Below, in pieces: positions 18,174 through 26,078 of a DNA stretch of 64,000 nucleotides. The notes below the pieces were generated by a model. That model was not told the origin of the DNA and ran no database searches. It saw only the letters and a list, made by a program, of their open reading frames with translations. Each line of letters opens with the position of its first letter. Positions within the stretch are counted from its first letter, which is position 1. The DNA comes from Ochrobactrum teleogrylli (GTDB lineage Bacteria; Pseudomonadota; Alphaproteobacteria; Rhizobiales; Rhizobiaceae): positions 1 through 64,000 of the forward strand of contig NZ_VEWL01000011.1 in the NCBI RefSeq assembly GCF_006376685.1, in the 5' to 3' direction. The position numbers and the translations under genes were made by a program.

Positions 18174-18761
18174 ATGAAAAGGACATCTCTCCTGATTGCC
18201 GTCCTGCTCTCCTTGATGGCGAGCCCCGCATTCGCACATCTCAACCTAGCCGAGCATGGTTCTTTCGCCGCTGGGTTTTCTCACCCTCTTTCGGGCGCCG
18301 ACCACATCCTTGCAATGGTTGCCGTTGGCCTTTGGGCTTCGATGCTCGGTGGGCGCGCGCTTGTCGTCGTTCCGCTAAGCTTTGTCGGCGTCATGCTGCT
18401 GGGATTTATGGCGGCACTCAGTGGGATAACTCTTCCCTATGTCGAACCAGTCATCCTTACATCGGTAATTGTGCTTGGCCTCATTGTCGCCATGGCGTTC
18501 CACGCATCGACCCTGACTGCAGCGCTCGTCGTCGGCTTCTTCGCATTCTTTCATGGCTATGCCCATGGTGGGGAAATCGGCAGCGCGGCGTTTCTTTCCT
18601 ATGGTGTTGGGTTTGCGCTAGCGACGGCATTGCTCCACGCAGCAGGTATTGGTGCGGGCCTTGCAGCAGGCCGCATCCTGCAAGGTCGGACGGGGCAGAT
18701 GATAATGCGGGCGGCGGGCGGCTTTGCCGCGCTCAGCGGGCTTTACCTGATGGCCGGATGA
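18174..18761 (+). CDS. HupE/UreJ-family nickel permease-like protein
   Basis: A 195-residue membrane protein with a cleavable-looking N-terminal signal ending in SPAFAH, as is typical of HupE/UreJ. The family motif HPLSGADHILAMVAVGLWA, with metal-binding His and Asp, follows, and a second His-rich motif, FFAFFHGYAHGGE, lies past mid-protein. These proteins mediate nickel uptake for urease or hydrogenase. AAGGAAG precedes the ATG, and the gene is followed after 1 bp by ureF, which supports a nickel supply role for urease. Confidence 0.88.
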   Translation: MKRTSLLIAVLLSLMASPAFAHLNLAEHGSFAAGFSHPLSGADHILAMVAVGLWASMLGGRALVVVPLSFVGVMLLGFMAALSGITLPYVEPVILTSVIVLGLIVAMAFHASTLTAALVVGFFAFFHGYAHGGEIGSAAFLSYGVGFALATALLHAAGIGAGLAAGRILQGRTGQMIMRAAGGFAALSGLYLMAG

Positions 18762-18762
18762 T

Positions 18763-19521
18763 GTGAGCCGCATCTTGCTGGATCATTCGAAGAGACACGC
18801 TGAAGTTGATGGTAATAATGCCGGGCCGGAACCGGGCTTGCCCGTGCACTCTCCGGCTCTGCCTATGCTGCATCTCATGCGACTTGTCAGTCCCAGCCAG
18901 CCTGTTGGCGCTTTTTCCTATTCGCGTGGTCTTGAATGGGCCGTGCATGCGGGAACAGTTACGAACGAGGAAAGTTGTGCCGGATGGGTGTTCGGCCTTC
19001 TGGAACACAGCTACGCTGCGCTTGACGGGGCGATTTTCTGGCGAATGTTTTCGGCACTGACGCGAAGCGACGATGCCGAATTCTGCCGCTTGAACGACTG
19101 GCTCGGGGCAAGTCGAGAAAGCAGCGAACTCGAGCTTGAGGATCGCCGCATGGGCGAAAGCTTGCTTACGCTGCTGTCGGAACTTGGTGTCGAGCGGGCG
19201 CGCAACTTCGCTTCGGAACAACGGGCAACCTACCCCGCAGCCTTCGCCATCGCGGCGCTTAACTGGAATATAGAGCCGGTCGATGCACTGCGCGGCCTTA
19301 TGTGGAGCGTGGTGGAAAGCCAGGTCATGGCGGCAATCCGGCTCGTTCCGCTCGGCCACACGGCAGGCCAGAAGATGCTTATTGCTGGAGCAGAGAAGAT
19401 CGAGCGGGCCGTCGAGAAAGCATGCACGCTCGAAGACGACAAAATCGGCAATACAGCGCCCGCACTGGCTATGGCCAGTGCCTGGCATGAGACGCAATAC
19501 AGCCGACTATTCCGGTCGTAA
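18763..19521 (+). CDS. ureF: Urease accessory protein UreF
   Basis: Cytoplasmic accessory factor that works with UreD/UreH and the GTPase UreG in loading nickel into apo-urease. Recognisable by MLHLMRLVSPSQPVGAFSYSRGLEWAV near the N-terminus (read as RLVSPSQPVGAFSYSRGLE) and LGHTAGQKMLI near the C-terminus. It starts at a GTG 1 bp after hupE; the first 25 or so residues are a non-conserved extension, so a later start is possible. Its 3' end overlaps the convergent urea channel gene by 15 bp. ureG and ureE do not follow. Confidence 0.88.
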   Translation: MSRILLDHSKRHAEVDGNNAGPEPGLPVHSPALPMLHLMRLVSPSQPVGAFSYSRGLEWAVHAGTVTNEESCAGWVFGLLEHSYAALDGAIFWRMFSALTRSDDAEFCRLNDWLGASRESSELELEDRRMGESLLTLLSELGVERARNFASEQRATYPAAFAIAALNWNIEPVDALRGLMWSVVESQVMAAIRLVPLGHTAGQKMLIAGAEKIERAVEKACTLEDDKIGNTAPALAMASAWHETQYSRLFRS

Positions 19522-20550
19522 GCGTTGCGTTTCGCGATATCGCTCGAGATTTTCCTCTGCCGAACTTGCATCAGCCGGAGGGACGGGCACCAATGCCTTG
19601 AAAGCATACTGACCGATCAGCATGACCCAAGTGACGAGGACGAATGTCGAAGTCAGCACCGGCATTCCAATCGGTTTCAGGAAGATGGCTACCGAAGCCC
19701 AAAGCCATGTGGCCACGACAGCGCCGAAGATCGCGTAAAGAAAACTGCTCCAGCTGAAAACAAGGAAGAAGCCGCCAAGCGCAATTGCCGTTAACGCGGC
19801 ATTGTAACCGAAAAGCCCATCGCGAATGGCCCCTTCCGGTCCGCCGAATGCGGCAGCTATCAAAGCTCCGGTTATAGCTCCCAAAAGGCCCATCAGGGCG
19901 CTTATCCGGGAATGGATCGCGATAGCAGCAAGGATAATGTAGCCTGTGATCCAATTATCCTGAAAGAATATCTGTCCGATGGCGGTGCCGATCCCCATAT
20001 ACCAGGTTGGGAGTACATAAGGGACAGCGTAGGAAAACTGTTCCGGTGACACCGGTTTCGCCATTGGCCCCGCATCGATGGCATCAAATTTGAGAATTGC
20101 GTACAGAAACAGCCAACCGACAAGCACGAATGGCATTGTTAGAGGCGCAACCTTGTGCGGGCCCAGAAGCGCTCCGATACTCGCGAAAGCCATTGTGGAA
20201 AAAGCTGCGCCAAAGATGAGATAGATCGTCATGGCCGGTGACGGCAGCGCGCCGCTGCGAAAATCGGCACTGGTAAATGCGATCAGCGCAAGCGCGACCA
20301 AAGCTCCATTGAATCCGAACAGGCCATCACGAATAAGCCCCCTGTCGGCCTTCAGTATGATTGCCGTCAGTGTGCTGGCGACCACACCCACCACACAAAT
20401 AAGGGCATAAATCCAGGAATTGACCAGAATGGCGAACAAAATGACCAGCCCGGAAAGCGGGTTGTTCTGGAACACCACTTGTCCGATACCGCGCAGCGTC
20501 CAATCGATAAACCCCAGAGAAGGATGATCCCGCATCGCATTGAACTGCAT
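19507..20550 (-). CDS. Urea transporter (UT/Yut family)
   Basis: Inner-membrane urea channel with two homologous halves, each with the family pattern: FIDWTLRGIGQVVFQNNPLSG then LIRDGLFGFNGALVALAL in the first half, and PTWYMGIGTAIGQIFFQDN then AIRDGLFGYNAALTAIALGG in the second (shown in parts). The two xxRDGLFGxNxAL repeats are diagnostic. The ATG at 20550 (MQFNAMRDHP) has AAGGA about 7 bp upstream; an ATG 15 bp earlier is possible. It follows ureC by 92 bp, so urea entry and hydrolysis are probably made together. It corresponds to the ureT/yut gene of other urease clusters. Confidence 0.9.
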   Translation of the reverse strand: MQFNAMRDHPSLGFIDWTLRGIGQVVFQNNPLSGLVILFAILVNSWIYALICVVGVVASTLTAIILKADRGLIRDGLFGFNGALVALALIAFTSADFRSGALPSPAMTIYLIFGAAFSTMAFASIGALLGPHKVAPLTMPFVLVGWLFLYAILKFDAIDAGPMAKPVSPEQFSYAVPYVLPTWYMGIGTAIGQIFFQDNWITGYIILAAIAIHSRISALMGLLGAITGALIAAAFGGPEGAIRDGLFGYNAALTAIALGGFFLVFSWSSFLYAIFGAVVATWLWASVAIFLKPIGMPVLTSTFVLVTWVMLIGQYAFKALVPVPPADASSAEENLERYRETQRLRPE

Positions 20551-20642
20551 ATTTTGTTCCTTCATGTACCGGTAAACATCCCCGTTTCTAAAGAATGAGG
20601 AAATGCTCTATCGCTTTGGTTTCGCTAACCCCCGTCAGTCGC

Positions 20643-22346
20643 TTAAAACAGGAAATAGCGTTGCGCCATCGGCAGAACATCGGCTGGTTCACAGGTGATC
20701 AATTCGCCATCCACCCGCACCTGATAGGTTTGCGGATCGACCTCCAATTTGGGCGTAAGACCGTTGTGGATCATGTCCTTCTTGCGGACCGTTCTAATCC
20801 CTTTGACCGCAACCAATTGCTTGCTGAGTTTCAGCTTTTCGCCGATACCATCATCAAGCGCTGATTTGGAAACAAATGTGACGCCTGTGGAGCCAAGCGC
20901 CCGCCCCAACACACCATACATTGGACGGTAATGGACCGGTTGGGGCGTCGAGATCGATGCGTTGGGATCGCCCATCGGCGCAATCGCAATCATACCGCCG
21001 ATCATCACAAGGCTGGGTTTCACGCCGAAGAATTCCGGCTTCCACAATACAAGATCAGCCCGCTTTCCAACTTCGACAGACCCAATCTCATGAGCGAATC
21101 CATGCGTAATCGCCGGGTTAATCGTATACTTCGCGACGTACCGCTTGGCGCGGAAATTATCGTTCCGGCCGCTATCCTGACTCAGGGGGCCGCGCTGCAC
21201 CTTCATTTTATGGGCGGTTTGCCAACAGCGAAGCGTTGTCTCTCCAATGCGACCCATGGCTTGAGAATCCGATGACATCATCGAAAACACACCCAGATCA
21301 TGGAGTATGTCTTCTGCTGCAATCGTTTCGCGCCGAATGCGGGATTCCGCAAATGCCACATCCTCCGGAATTTTCGGGCTGAGATGGTGGCAGACCATCA
21401 GCATATCGAGGTGCTCATCGACCGTATTGATGGTGTAGGGACGGGTCGGATTGGTGGAGGACGGCAGAATATTTTCTTCGCCCGCCGCCGTAATGATGTC
21501 GGGAGCATGCCCGCCGCCGGCACCTTCCGTATGGAAACTGTGAATGGTCCTGCCTTTCATGGCAGCAAAAGTATCCTTGACGAACCCGCTCTCGTTCAGC
21601 GTGTCTGTATGAATGGCCACCTGAATATCTTCTTCGTCGGCGACGTTAAGACAATTATCGATGGCGGCAGGGGTGGTTCCCCAATCCTCGTGCAGCTTTA
21701 GGCCAACAGCACCGGCCCTGATCTGTTCACGCAGAGGTTCAGGCTTGCTTGCATTGCCTTTGCCCAACAAACCCACGTTGATCGGAAGCGCTTCTACAGC
21801 CTCCAGCATACGATGGATAGCCCATGGACCAGGCGTAACCGTCGTTGCAAGCGTACCAACCGTTGGTCCCGTTCCACCGCCAACCAAAGTGGTGGTGCCG
21901 CTGGCCAGCGCTTCTTCCGCCTGCTGTGGCGCAATGAAGTGAATATGCGTATCGATGCCGCCTGCAGTGAGGATCTTGCCCTCGCCCGCAATTACGTCGG
22001 TTGCAGGTCCAACGATGATGTCGACACCGGGTTGGATATCGGGATTACCTGCCTTACCGATCCCCGAGATACGACCATTCTTGATACCTACATCGGCTTT
22101 GATGATGCCCCAATAGTCGAGAATAATGACATTGGTGATCACCAAATCGGCGGTTTCGGCTGAAGGCCGCTGGCCCTGCCCCATGCCATCGCGAATAACC
22201 TTGCCGCCGCCGAAGGTTACTTCCTCGCCATAGATACAACGGTCATCCTCGACCTCGATGATGAGTTCGGTATCTGCCAGACGCACACGGTCGCCCTTTG
22301 TCGGGCCATAGAGTTCGGCATAGGCCTGCCTTGATATCCTCCCCAT
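20643..22346 (-). CDS. ureC: Urease alpha subunit (catalytic)
   Basis: Nickel metallo-amidohydrolase that hydrolyses urea to ammonia and carbamate; 567 residues, the standard length. Counting from the ATG, all nickel ligands fall at the Klebsiella positions: His134 and His136 (THIHF), Lys217 (GLKLHED, the carbamylated lysine), His246, His272 and Asp360. The catalytic flap His320 ([11 protein letters not shown]) is also kept. The protein should therefore be active. AGGAGG precedes the start. It is the fourth gene of ureDABC-channel, 9 bp after ureB. Confidence 0.97.
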   Translation of the reverse strand: MGRISRQAYAELYGPTKGDRVRLADTELIIEVEDDRCIYGEEVTFGGGKVIRDGMGQGQRPSAETADLVITNVIILDYWGIIKADVGIKNGRISGIGKAGNPDIQPGVDIIVGPATDVIAGEGKILTAGGIDTHIHFIAPQQAEEALASGTTTLVGGGTGPTVGTLATTVTPGPWAIHRMLEAVEALPINVGLLGKGNASKPEPLREQIRAGAVGLKLHEDWGTTPAAIDNCLNVADEEDIQVAIHTDTLNESGFVKDTFAAMKGRTIHSFHTEGAGGGHAPDIITAAGEENILPSSTNPTRPYTINTVDEHLDMLMVCHHLSPKIPEDVAFAESRIRRETIAAEDILHDLGVFSMMSSDSQAMGRIGETTLRCWQTAHKMKVQRGPLSQDSGRNDNFRAKRYVAKYTINPAITHGFAHEIGSVEVGKRADLVLWKPEFFGVKPSLVMIGGMIAIAPMGDPNASISTPQPVHYRPMYGVLGRALGSTGVTFVSKSALDDGIGEKLKLSKQLVAVKGIRTVRKKDMIHNGLTPKLEVDPQTYQVRVDGELITCEPADVLPMAQRYFLF

Positions 22347-22355
22347 CTGTCCCTC

Positions 22356-22661
22356 CTAAAGTTTCCCGTTGATTTTTGCGTTGAAGCCATAGACTTCCCG
22401 GTCGCCATCAAGCGCAACCAGTTCGACTTCACGATCCTGTCCCGGCTCAAACCGCACGGCAGTCCCCGCGGGAATATTGAGCCTGAAACCTCTCGTTCGC
22501 TCCCTATCAAAGACGAGCGCCTCATTGGTCTCATAGAAATGATAATGCGAGCCAACCTGTATCGGCCTGTCGCCGGTGTTCTCGACAGCAATGGTGCAGG
22601 TTTCGCGACCGTCGTTGAGGTCGATCGACCCGTCTTCGATGAAATATTCACCCGGTATCAT
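22356..22661 (-). CDS. ureB: Urease beta subunit
   Basis: Structural subunit of urease, 101 residues, with the family patterns [19 protein letters not shown] (start), [19 protein letters not shown] and [16 protein letters not shown]. It packs with UreA and UreC in the (ABC)3 enzyme. It is separate from ureA, as in most proteobacteria, with an unusual 100-bp spacer between ureA and ureB that holds a perfect hairpin. Confidence 0.95.
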   Translation of the reverse strand: MIPGEYFIEDGSIDLNDGRETCTIAVENTGDRPIQVGSHYHFYETNEALVFDRERTRGFRLNIPAGTAVRFEPGQDREVELVALDGDREVYGFNAKINGKL

Positions 22662-22679
22662 GATCGTCTCCTGAAGCGC

Positions 22680-22709
22680 GTACCGAAAAGCGCCAAGCGT
22701 TTTCGGTAC
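22680..22709. repeat. Palindrome inside the urease operon (ureA-ureB spacer)
   Basis: gtaccgaaaa (22680-22689) and ttttcggtac (22700-22709) form a perfect 10-bp stem around a 10-base loop. The CCGAAAA/TTTTCGG arms recur in the hairpin at 43287-43333, suggesting a dispersed rhizobial palindromic element (RIME/REP-like). Here it lies between cotranscribed genes, where it could adjust mRNA stability or ureA to ureBC ratio. Confidence 0.6.
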
Positions 22710-22761
22710 AAGATGCGGGCAGAACCAAAAGCAAGAGCAATTTCGGTCATTCAGAAACGCA

Positions 22762-23064
22762 CTAAGGAATCGGGTTGTGAACGGTCACAAGTTTGGTGCC
22801 GTCTGGAAAAGTGGCTTCCACCTGAATGTCGTGGATCATTTCAGGCACGCCCTCCATCACCTCATCCCGGCTGAGAAGCGTGGCCCCGTAGGACATGAGT
22901 TCCGCGACCGTTTTACCGTCGCGGGCACCCTCCAGAATTTCAGCGGAGATGTAAGCCACAACCTCTGGATAGTTCAGTTTCAACCCTCTGGCTCGGCGTC
23001 GCTCCGCAACCAATGCTGCAGTGAAAATCAGAAGTTTGTCCTTTTCACGTGGCAATAGTTCCAT
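22762..23064 (-). CDS. ureA: Urease gamma subunit
   Basis: Smallest structural subunit of urease, exactly 100 residues from the ATG at 23064 ([14 protein letters not shown]). Family patterns are [23 protein letters not shown] (in parts), [21 protein letters not shown] and [18 protein letters not shown]. Longer upstream readings in this frame overlap ureD and are not supported. It is 23 bp after ureD. Confidence 0.95.
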   Translation of the reverse strand: MELLPREKDKLLIFTAALVAERRRARGLKLNYPEVVAYISAEILEGARDGKTVAELMSYGATLLSRDEVMEGVPEMIHDIQVEATFPDGTKLVTVHNPIP

Positions 23065-23087
23065 CGGTAGACCCTCTCCAAAGTCAG

Positions 23088-23912
23088 TTATGTGGCCCAG
23101 ATGCGCGGTGCAGTGGCCGGTTTTCCTAATCCCATTTCGCGTAGAACCTCCCACGCCCTGCGAAATAGCGCCTTGGCTTCCGACATCCGCCCGCCGAGAT
23201 AGCGGCAGACAATCACCCTTTCCAGCCGCGACGCTGAAAACAGATTTCTGGCTGTGTCACCCACCGCTTCGCGAATGGCCTGAAGTGCGTTTTCCGCAGC
23301 CGGACCGGCATAAACCATCGTGGCAACAATTGGTTTGGCGCAAAATGCATAAGCCGCATTCACTGCTGGTGCGGCACCACGAAGGCGAAATTGTTCGAAC
23401 CAGATTGGCTTTCCGTCCCTGAATATTTCGACCCGTTGCCGGACTTCGCCCCTGTCGAAGCTTTCCTGACAGGCAGGACGCCCCAGACTGAAAATGTCCC
23501 ACCCCAGATAGACTGCATCACCGCTCAGGGAGACATGCGTGCTTATGGATGCTCTGGCGCCGTCAAAAACGATTGTTTCCTGCGGGAGATACTCGCATAT
23601 GCCACCTTCACTCACATCGATCCTAGTCGTCTGTGCGCTCTGGCCTCGCTCACTGCGATAGAATTTCGTGGCGCCCGGTGTTGTCAGAACAGCTCTGGCC
23701 TTGCGACCCAAAAAGCACGAAATATCAAGAATATCATCCCCTGCAACTCCACCCGGCGGATGAAGGAGATAGACATGCGCGCTGCCGTCTTTCTCAGGAT
23801 AAAAAGGCTGTTGAACCGCAAGGGGACCCACATGGCGCCGCCGCATCAGCCGCGTCACTTCACGATTATGCTCAAACCGAAGTTCAAGCTCTGCATGCCA
23901 ACCCTTGTTCAT
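23088..23912 (-). CDS. ureD: Urease accessory protein UreD (UreH)
   Basis: Urease maturation scaffold, 274 residues, that binds apo-urease first and recruits UreF and UreG. Typical motifs are [32 protein letters not shown] and [13 protein letters not shown]. It is the first gene of the minus-strand urease arm, preceded by about 246 bp with no gene (23913-24158), which presumably holds the promoter. Confidence 0.92.
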   Translation of the reverse strand: MNKGWHAELELRFEHNREVTRLMRRRHVGPLAVQQPFYPEKDGSAHVYLLHPPGGVAGDDILDISCFLGRKARAVLTTPGATKFYRSERGQSAQTTRIDVSEGGICEYLPQETIVFDGARASISTHVSLSGDAVYLGWDIFSLGRPACQESFDRGEVRQRVEIFRDGKPIWFEQFRLRGAAPAVNAAYAFCAKPIVATMVYAGPAAENALQAIREAVGDTARNLFSASRLERVIVCRYLGGRMSEAKALFRRAWEVLREMGLGKPATAPRIWAT

Positions 23913-24158
23913 CTACAAAAGCCACCTCTGTGCTATTGGAGAACTTAATTGCGCTGTTGACGCATGAGGTAAAAACTGGGCAAGGCAGTAAAGTAAGTCG
24001 ATAATAACAAGGTGCCATGACTGCTACAAGTTTAAAGTTATCGACACTCATGGCGACCGCCAATTTAAATATCAGTGTATGAAAATTGAGTTCGCAGCTG
24101 CAATTCATTTTAATTTCAAGAGCGTATAAAAGCTCTGGCGGCGTCCCTCCAAATTCTT

Positions 24159-25289
24159 CTATCGATTGGCGAGGCGCTTGATCATCCTGGCTGGCAGATA
24201 AAGCACCAGCGAAGCTTGTTCCAGTGTTCCCTGCCCCGCCACGGCAAATGCATCGTCCATACTTGCATATTCATCAGTCAAGAACTGACGCAAGAAGTTA
24301 CCCGATCCTAGAAGCTTGATCAGGGTGTCAGAACTGGCGAACAGGGTGTGCCCGCCACGATCCACCTGCGAGACATCAAGAACCTGAATGTCCTTGTTTT
24401 GCAGGAACCCTATATCAGCTCCGCTCCCAACACGAGGCTCACCTCCGGTCAATCGGCGCGAAATATCGAGGGCGCGGTCCCGACGCGAAACAACGATAGT
24501 GAAAGGTCGCGGCAAATGACTAATATCATTCACCTGGCTCCTGAAGAGATCAGGGTCGAGGTCTGGCGCAGCAAGAAGCACCCCCTTGATCCGCTGAAGC
24601 ACCTTTCTCTGATCCCGGATGGAAAGGGTTCTCAGCGCTTCCATCACGACAACCGCTCCCATTGAATGACCGACGACAATGATCCCGGTCGCCTTTGAGC
24701 GCGCCACAAGTTGAAGCGTCTCAGCCAGTCCATCTCTGGCAATGAGCGCGCTGTCACGATCATACAGATAACGTGTCAGTGCACCGGCTGAAGCCCATGA
24801 AAAATAAACGGGCAAAGACCCAACGTCATAGTCATGCACGATCTGGGCGTTGCGAAAAAGCCCCTCTGCGAAATTGTTATTATAGCCGTGAACGAAGATA
24901 AACACTTCGCGCTGCGATGCAGGCCGCTCGGATAATCTCCGGTTGATTTCACGAACCATGGCCTCTCCATTTGAAAGGCTCAAATAGTTGGTTGCGCTGA
25001 ACTGCCGTCGGGGATCTGGCCTGGACGCAGACGTTTCCACCGATCCGGGCCGGTGATTGTGTGGAATGCGAACATCTATGGTGGAGAACATCAGCACATC
25101 CGAACGCGCGCGTGTATAGGCGATTTCTGGGTCGTCTGAACGATCCCGAACCGTAGCAACCATGAGAGGAACCACATCGCCTGACCGCGAATACGACTGC
25201 TCAGCCGTCCCCAGTCCAGTGACAGCGCGAGGCCCGGCACATCCCACAACCACCGAAAATACCAGTACAACTGCGCGAAACGGCCTCAT
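24159..25289 (-). CDS. Lipoprotein alpha/beta hydrolase (DUF900 family)
   Basis: Predicted esterase-like protein. The N-terminus is a lipoprotein signal (MRPFRAVVLVFSVVVGC; Cys in the lipobox VVGC), so the start at 25289 is preferred over an ATG 27 bp earlier. The catalytic core shows VFIFVHGYNNNFAEG (oxyanion region) and the nucleophile elbow VVGHSMGAVVV, then LLAAPDLDPDLF; a late His in RGGHTLF may complete the triad. DUF900 proteins are uncharacterised hydrolases in many alphaproteobacteria. It stands alone between urease and the cyclic-nucleotide region. Confidence 0.8.
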   Translation of the reverse strand: MRPFRAVVLVFSVVVGCAGPRAVTGLGTAEQSYSRSGDVVPLMVATVRDRSDDPEIAYTRARSDVLMFSTIDVRIPHNHRPGSVETSASRPDPRRQFSATNYLSLSNGEAMVREINRRLSERPASQREVFIFVHGYNNNFAEGLFRNAQIVHDYDVGSLPVYFSWASAGALTRYLYDRDSALIARDGLAETLQLVARSKATGIIVVGHSMGAVVVMEALRTLSIRDQRKVLQRIKGVLLAAPDLDPDLFRSQVNDISHLPRPFTIVVSRRDRALDISRRLTGGEPRVGSGADIGFLQNKDIQVLDVSQVDRGGHTLFASSDTLIKLLGSGNFLRQFLTDEYASMDDAFAVAGQGTLEQASLVLYLPARMIKRLANR

Positions 25290-25594
25290 AAAACTCCCCC
25301 GCAACGCTGCATTCAATGATGAAGTAAAAGCTTTTCAATAGTTTAGTCCGCTGGCACATTTGACAAATGCTTTTCAGCGTTTGGCTTAGGCGTTCCTACT
25401 CATCTAACAAAGAAGTTTTTCAGAACGCGGCTGGCTCACTCGATAGTAACTTACGAAAGGGATTTAACAAAGCCAGCTTATTCCACGATACAATCATCGT
25501 CCGCCAGCGGATTAAATTATCATCAACTCCGCGACAGCCAAATGAACAGAGCGATGTTTCGGACCGCCAGCATCGCGCCAAAACCTTCTTTCAA
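25290..25594. other. Gene-free gap upstream of the lipoprotein hydrolase
   Basis: About 300 bp, more AT-rich than the neighbours. No convincing gene, repeat or RNA was seen. It should contain the promoter of the minus-strand hydrolase gene and the end of the cyclic-nucleotide-binding protein transcript. Confidence 0.5.
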
Positions 25595-26056
25595 TTAGTG
25601 CATATTCTGGTTGCGGCTACGCTCCTGCGTCAGTTCTGCGGTGGTCTGGCCGAGCCGCTTCGCCAATTCTCGCATGATCGTGATGGCCATTTCCGGATAG
25701 TCACCGAGGATTTTCGTGAAATGCTCCTTGCTGATGCGCAAGGTCTCCAAAGGCGTCGCTGCTCTCACCGTCGCGGTGCGCCCCATATCGCACAAGATGC
25801 CAATTTCTCCAACGATGGAATTGGGCTGTGCATCGGCAACCTTGATGGGCCCGCTTGGTGAATCGACAAGAATATCCGCGCCACCCAGAAGGATCACATA
25901 GGCGGCATCGGATATGTCGCCCTGATGGAACAGCGTTTCACCGGGCTTGAAAGTCACGCGCTCAGAGGTGAAGGCGAGAAGCTTTAGCTTCGCCGGTTCT
26001 ATTCCAGCAAAGAACGGCATGCGCCGCAGCATTTCGACTTCATCCTTCAACAACAT
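25595..26056 (-). CDS. Stand-alone cyclic nucleotide-binding protein
   Basis: A 153-residue protein made almost wholly of one cNMP-binding (CRP/PKA-type) domain. Beta-roll features include FKPGETLFHQGDISDAAYVIL, and the phosphate-binding cassette is intact: VGEIGILCDMGRTATVRA, with the Glu that contacts ribose and the Arg that contacts phosphate. There is no helix-turn-helix, so it is not a Crp-type transcription factor; it more likely acts as a regulatory subunit. It lies 22 bp after the degenerate ABC protein gene and is probably cotranscribed with it. A nucleotidyl cyclase is encoded 5 kb away. Confidence 0.85.
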   Translation of the reverse strand: MLLKDEVEMLRRMPFFAGIEPAKLKLLAFTSERVTFKPGETLFHQGDISDAAYVILLGGADILVDSPSGPIKVADAQPNSIVGEIGILCDMGRTATVRAATPLETLRISKEHFTKILGDYPEMAITIMRELAKRLGQTTAELTQERSRNQNMH

Positions 26057-26078
26057 CGATCTTCCCTTTCATCCCGCC

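Noticed and set aside
18733-19497. 254-residue minus-strand reading frame over ureF
   Set aside because: Antisense to clearly recognisable ureF; composition (Cys- and His-rich, no domain) is typical of a shadow frame.
25595-26056. Crp/Fnr-type transcription factor
   Set aside because: The protein ends just after the cNMP domain, without any helix-turn-helix.
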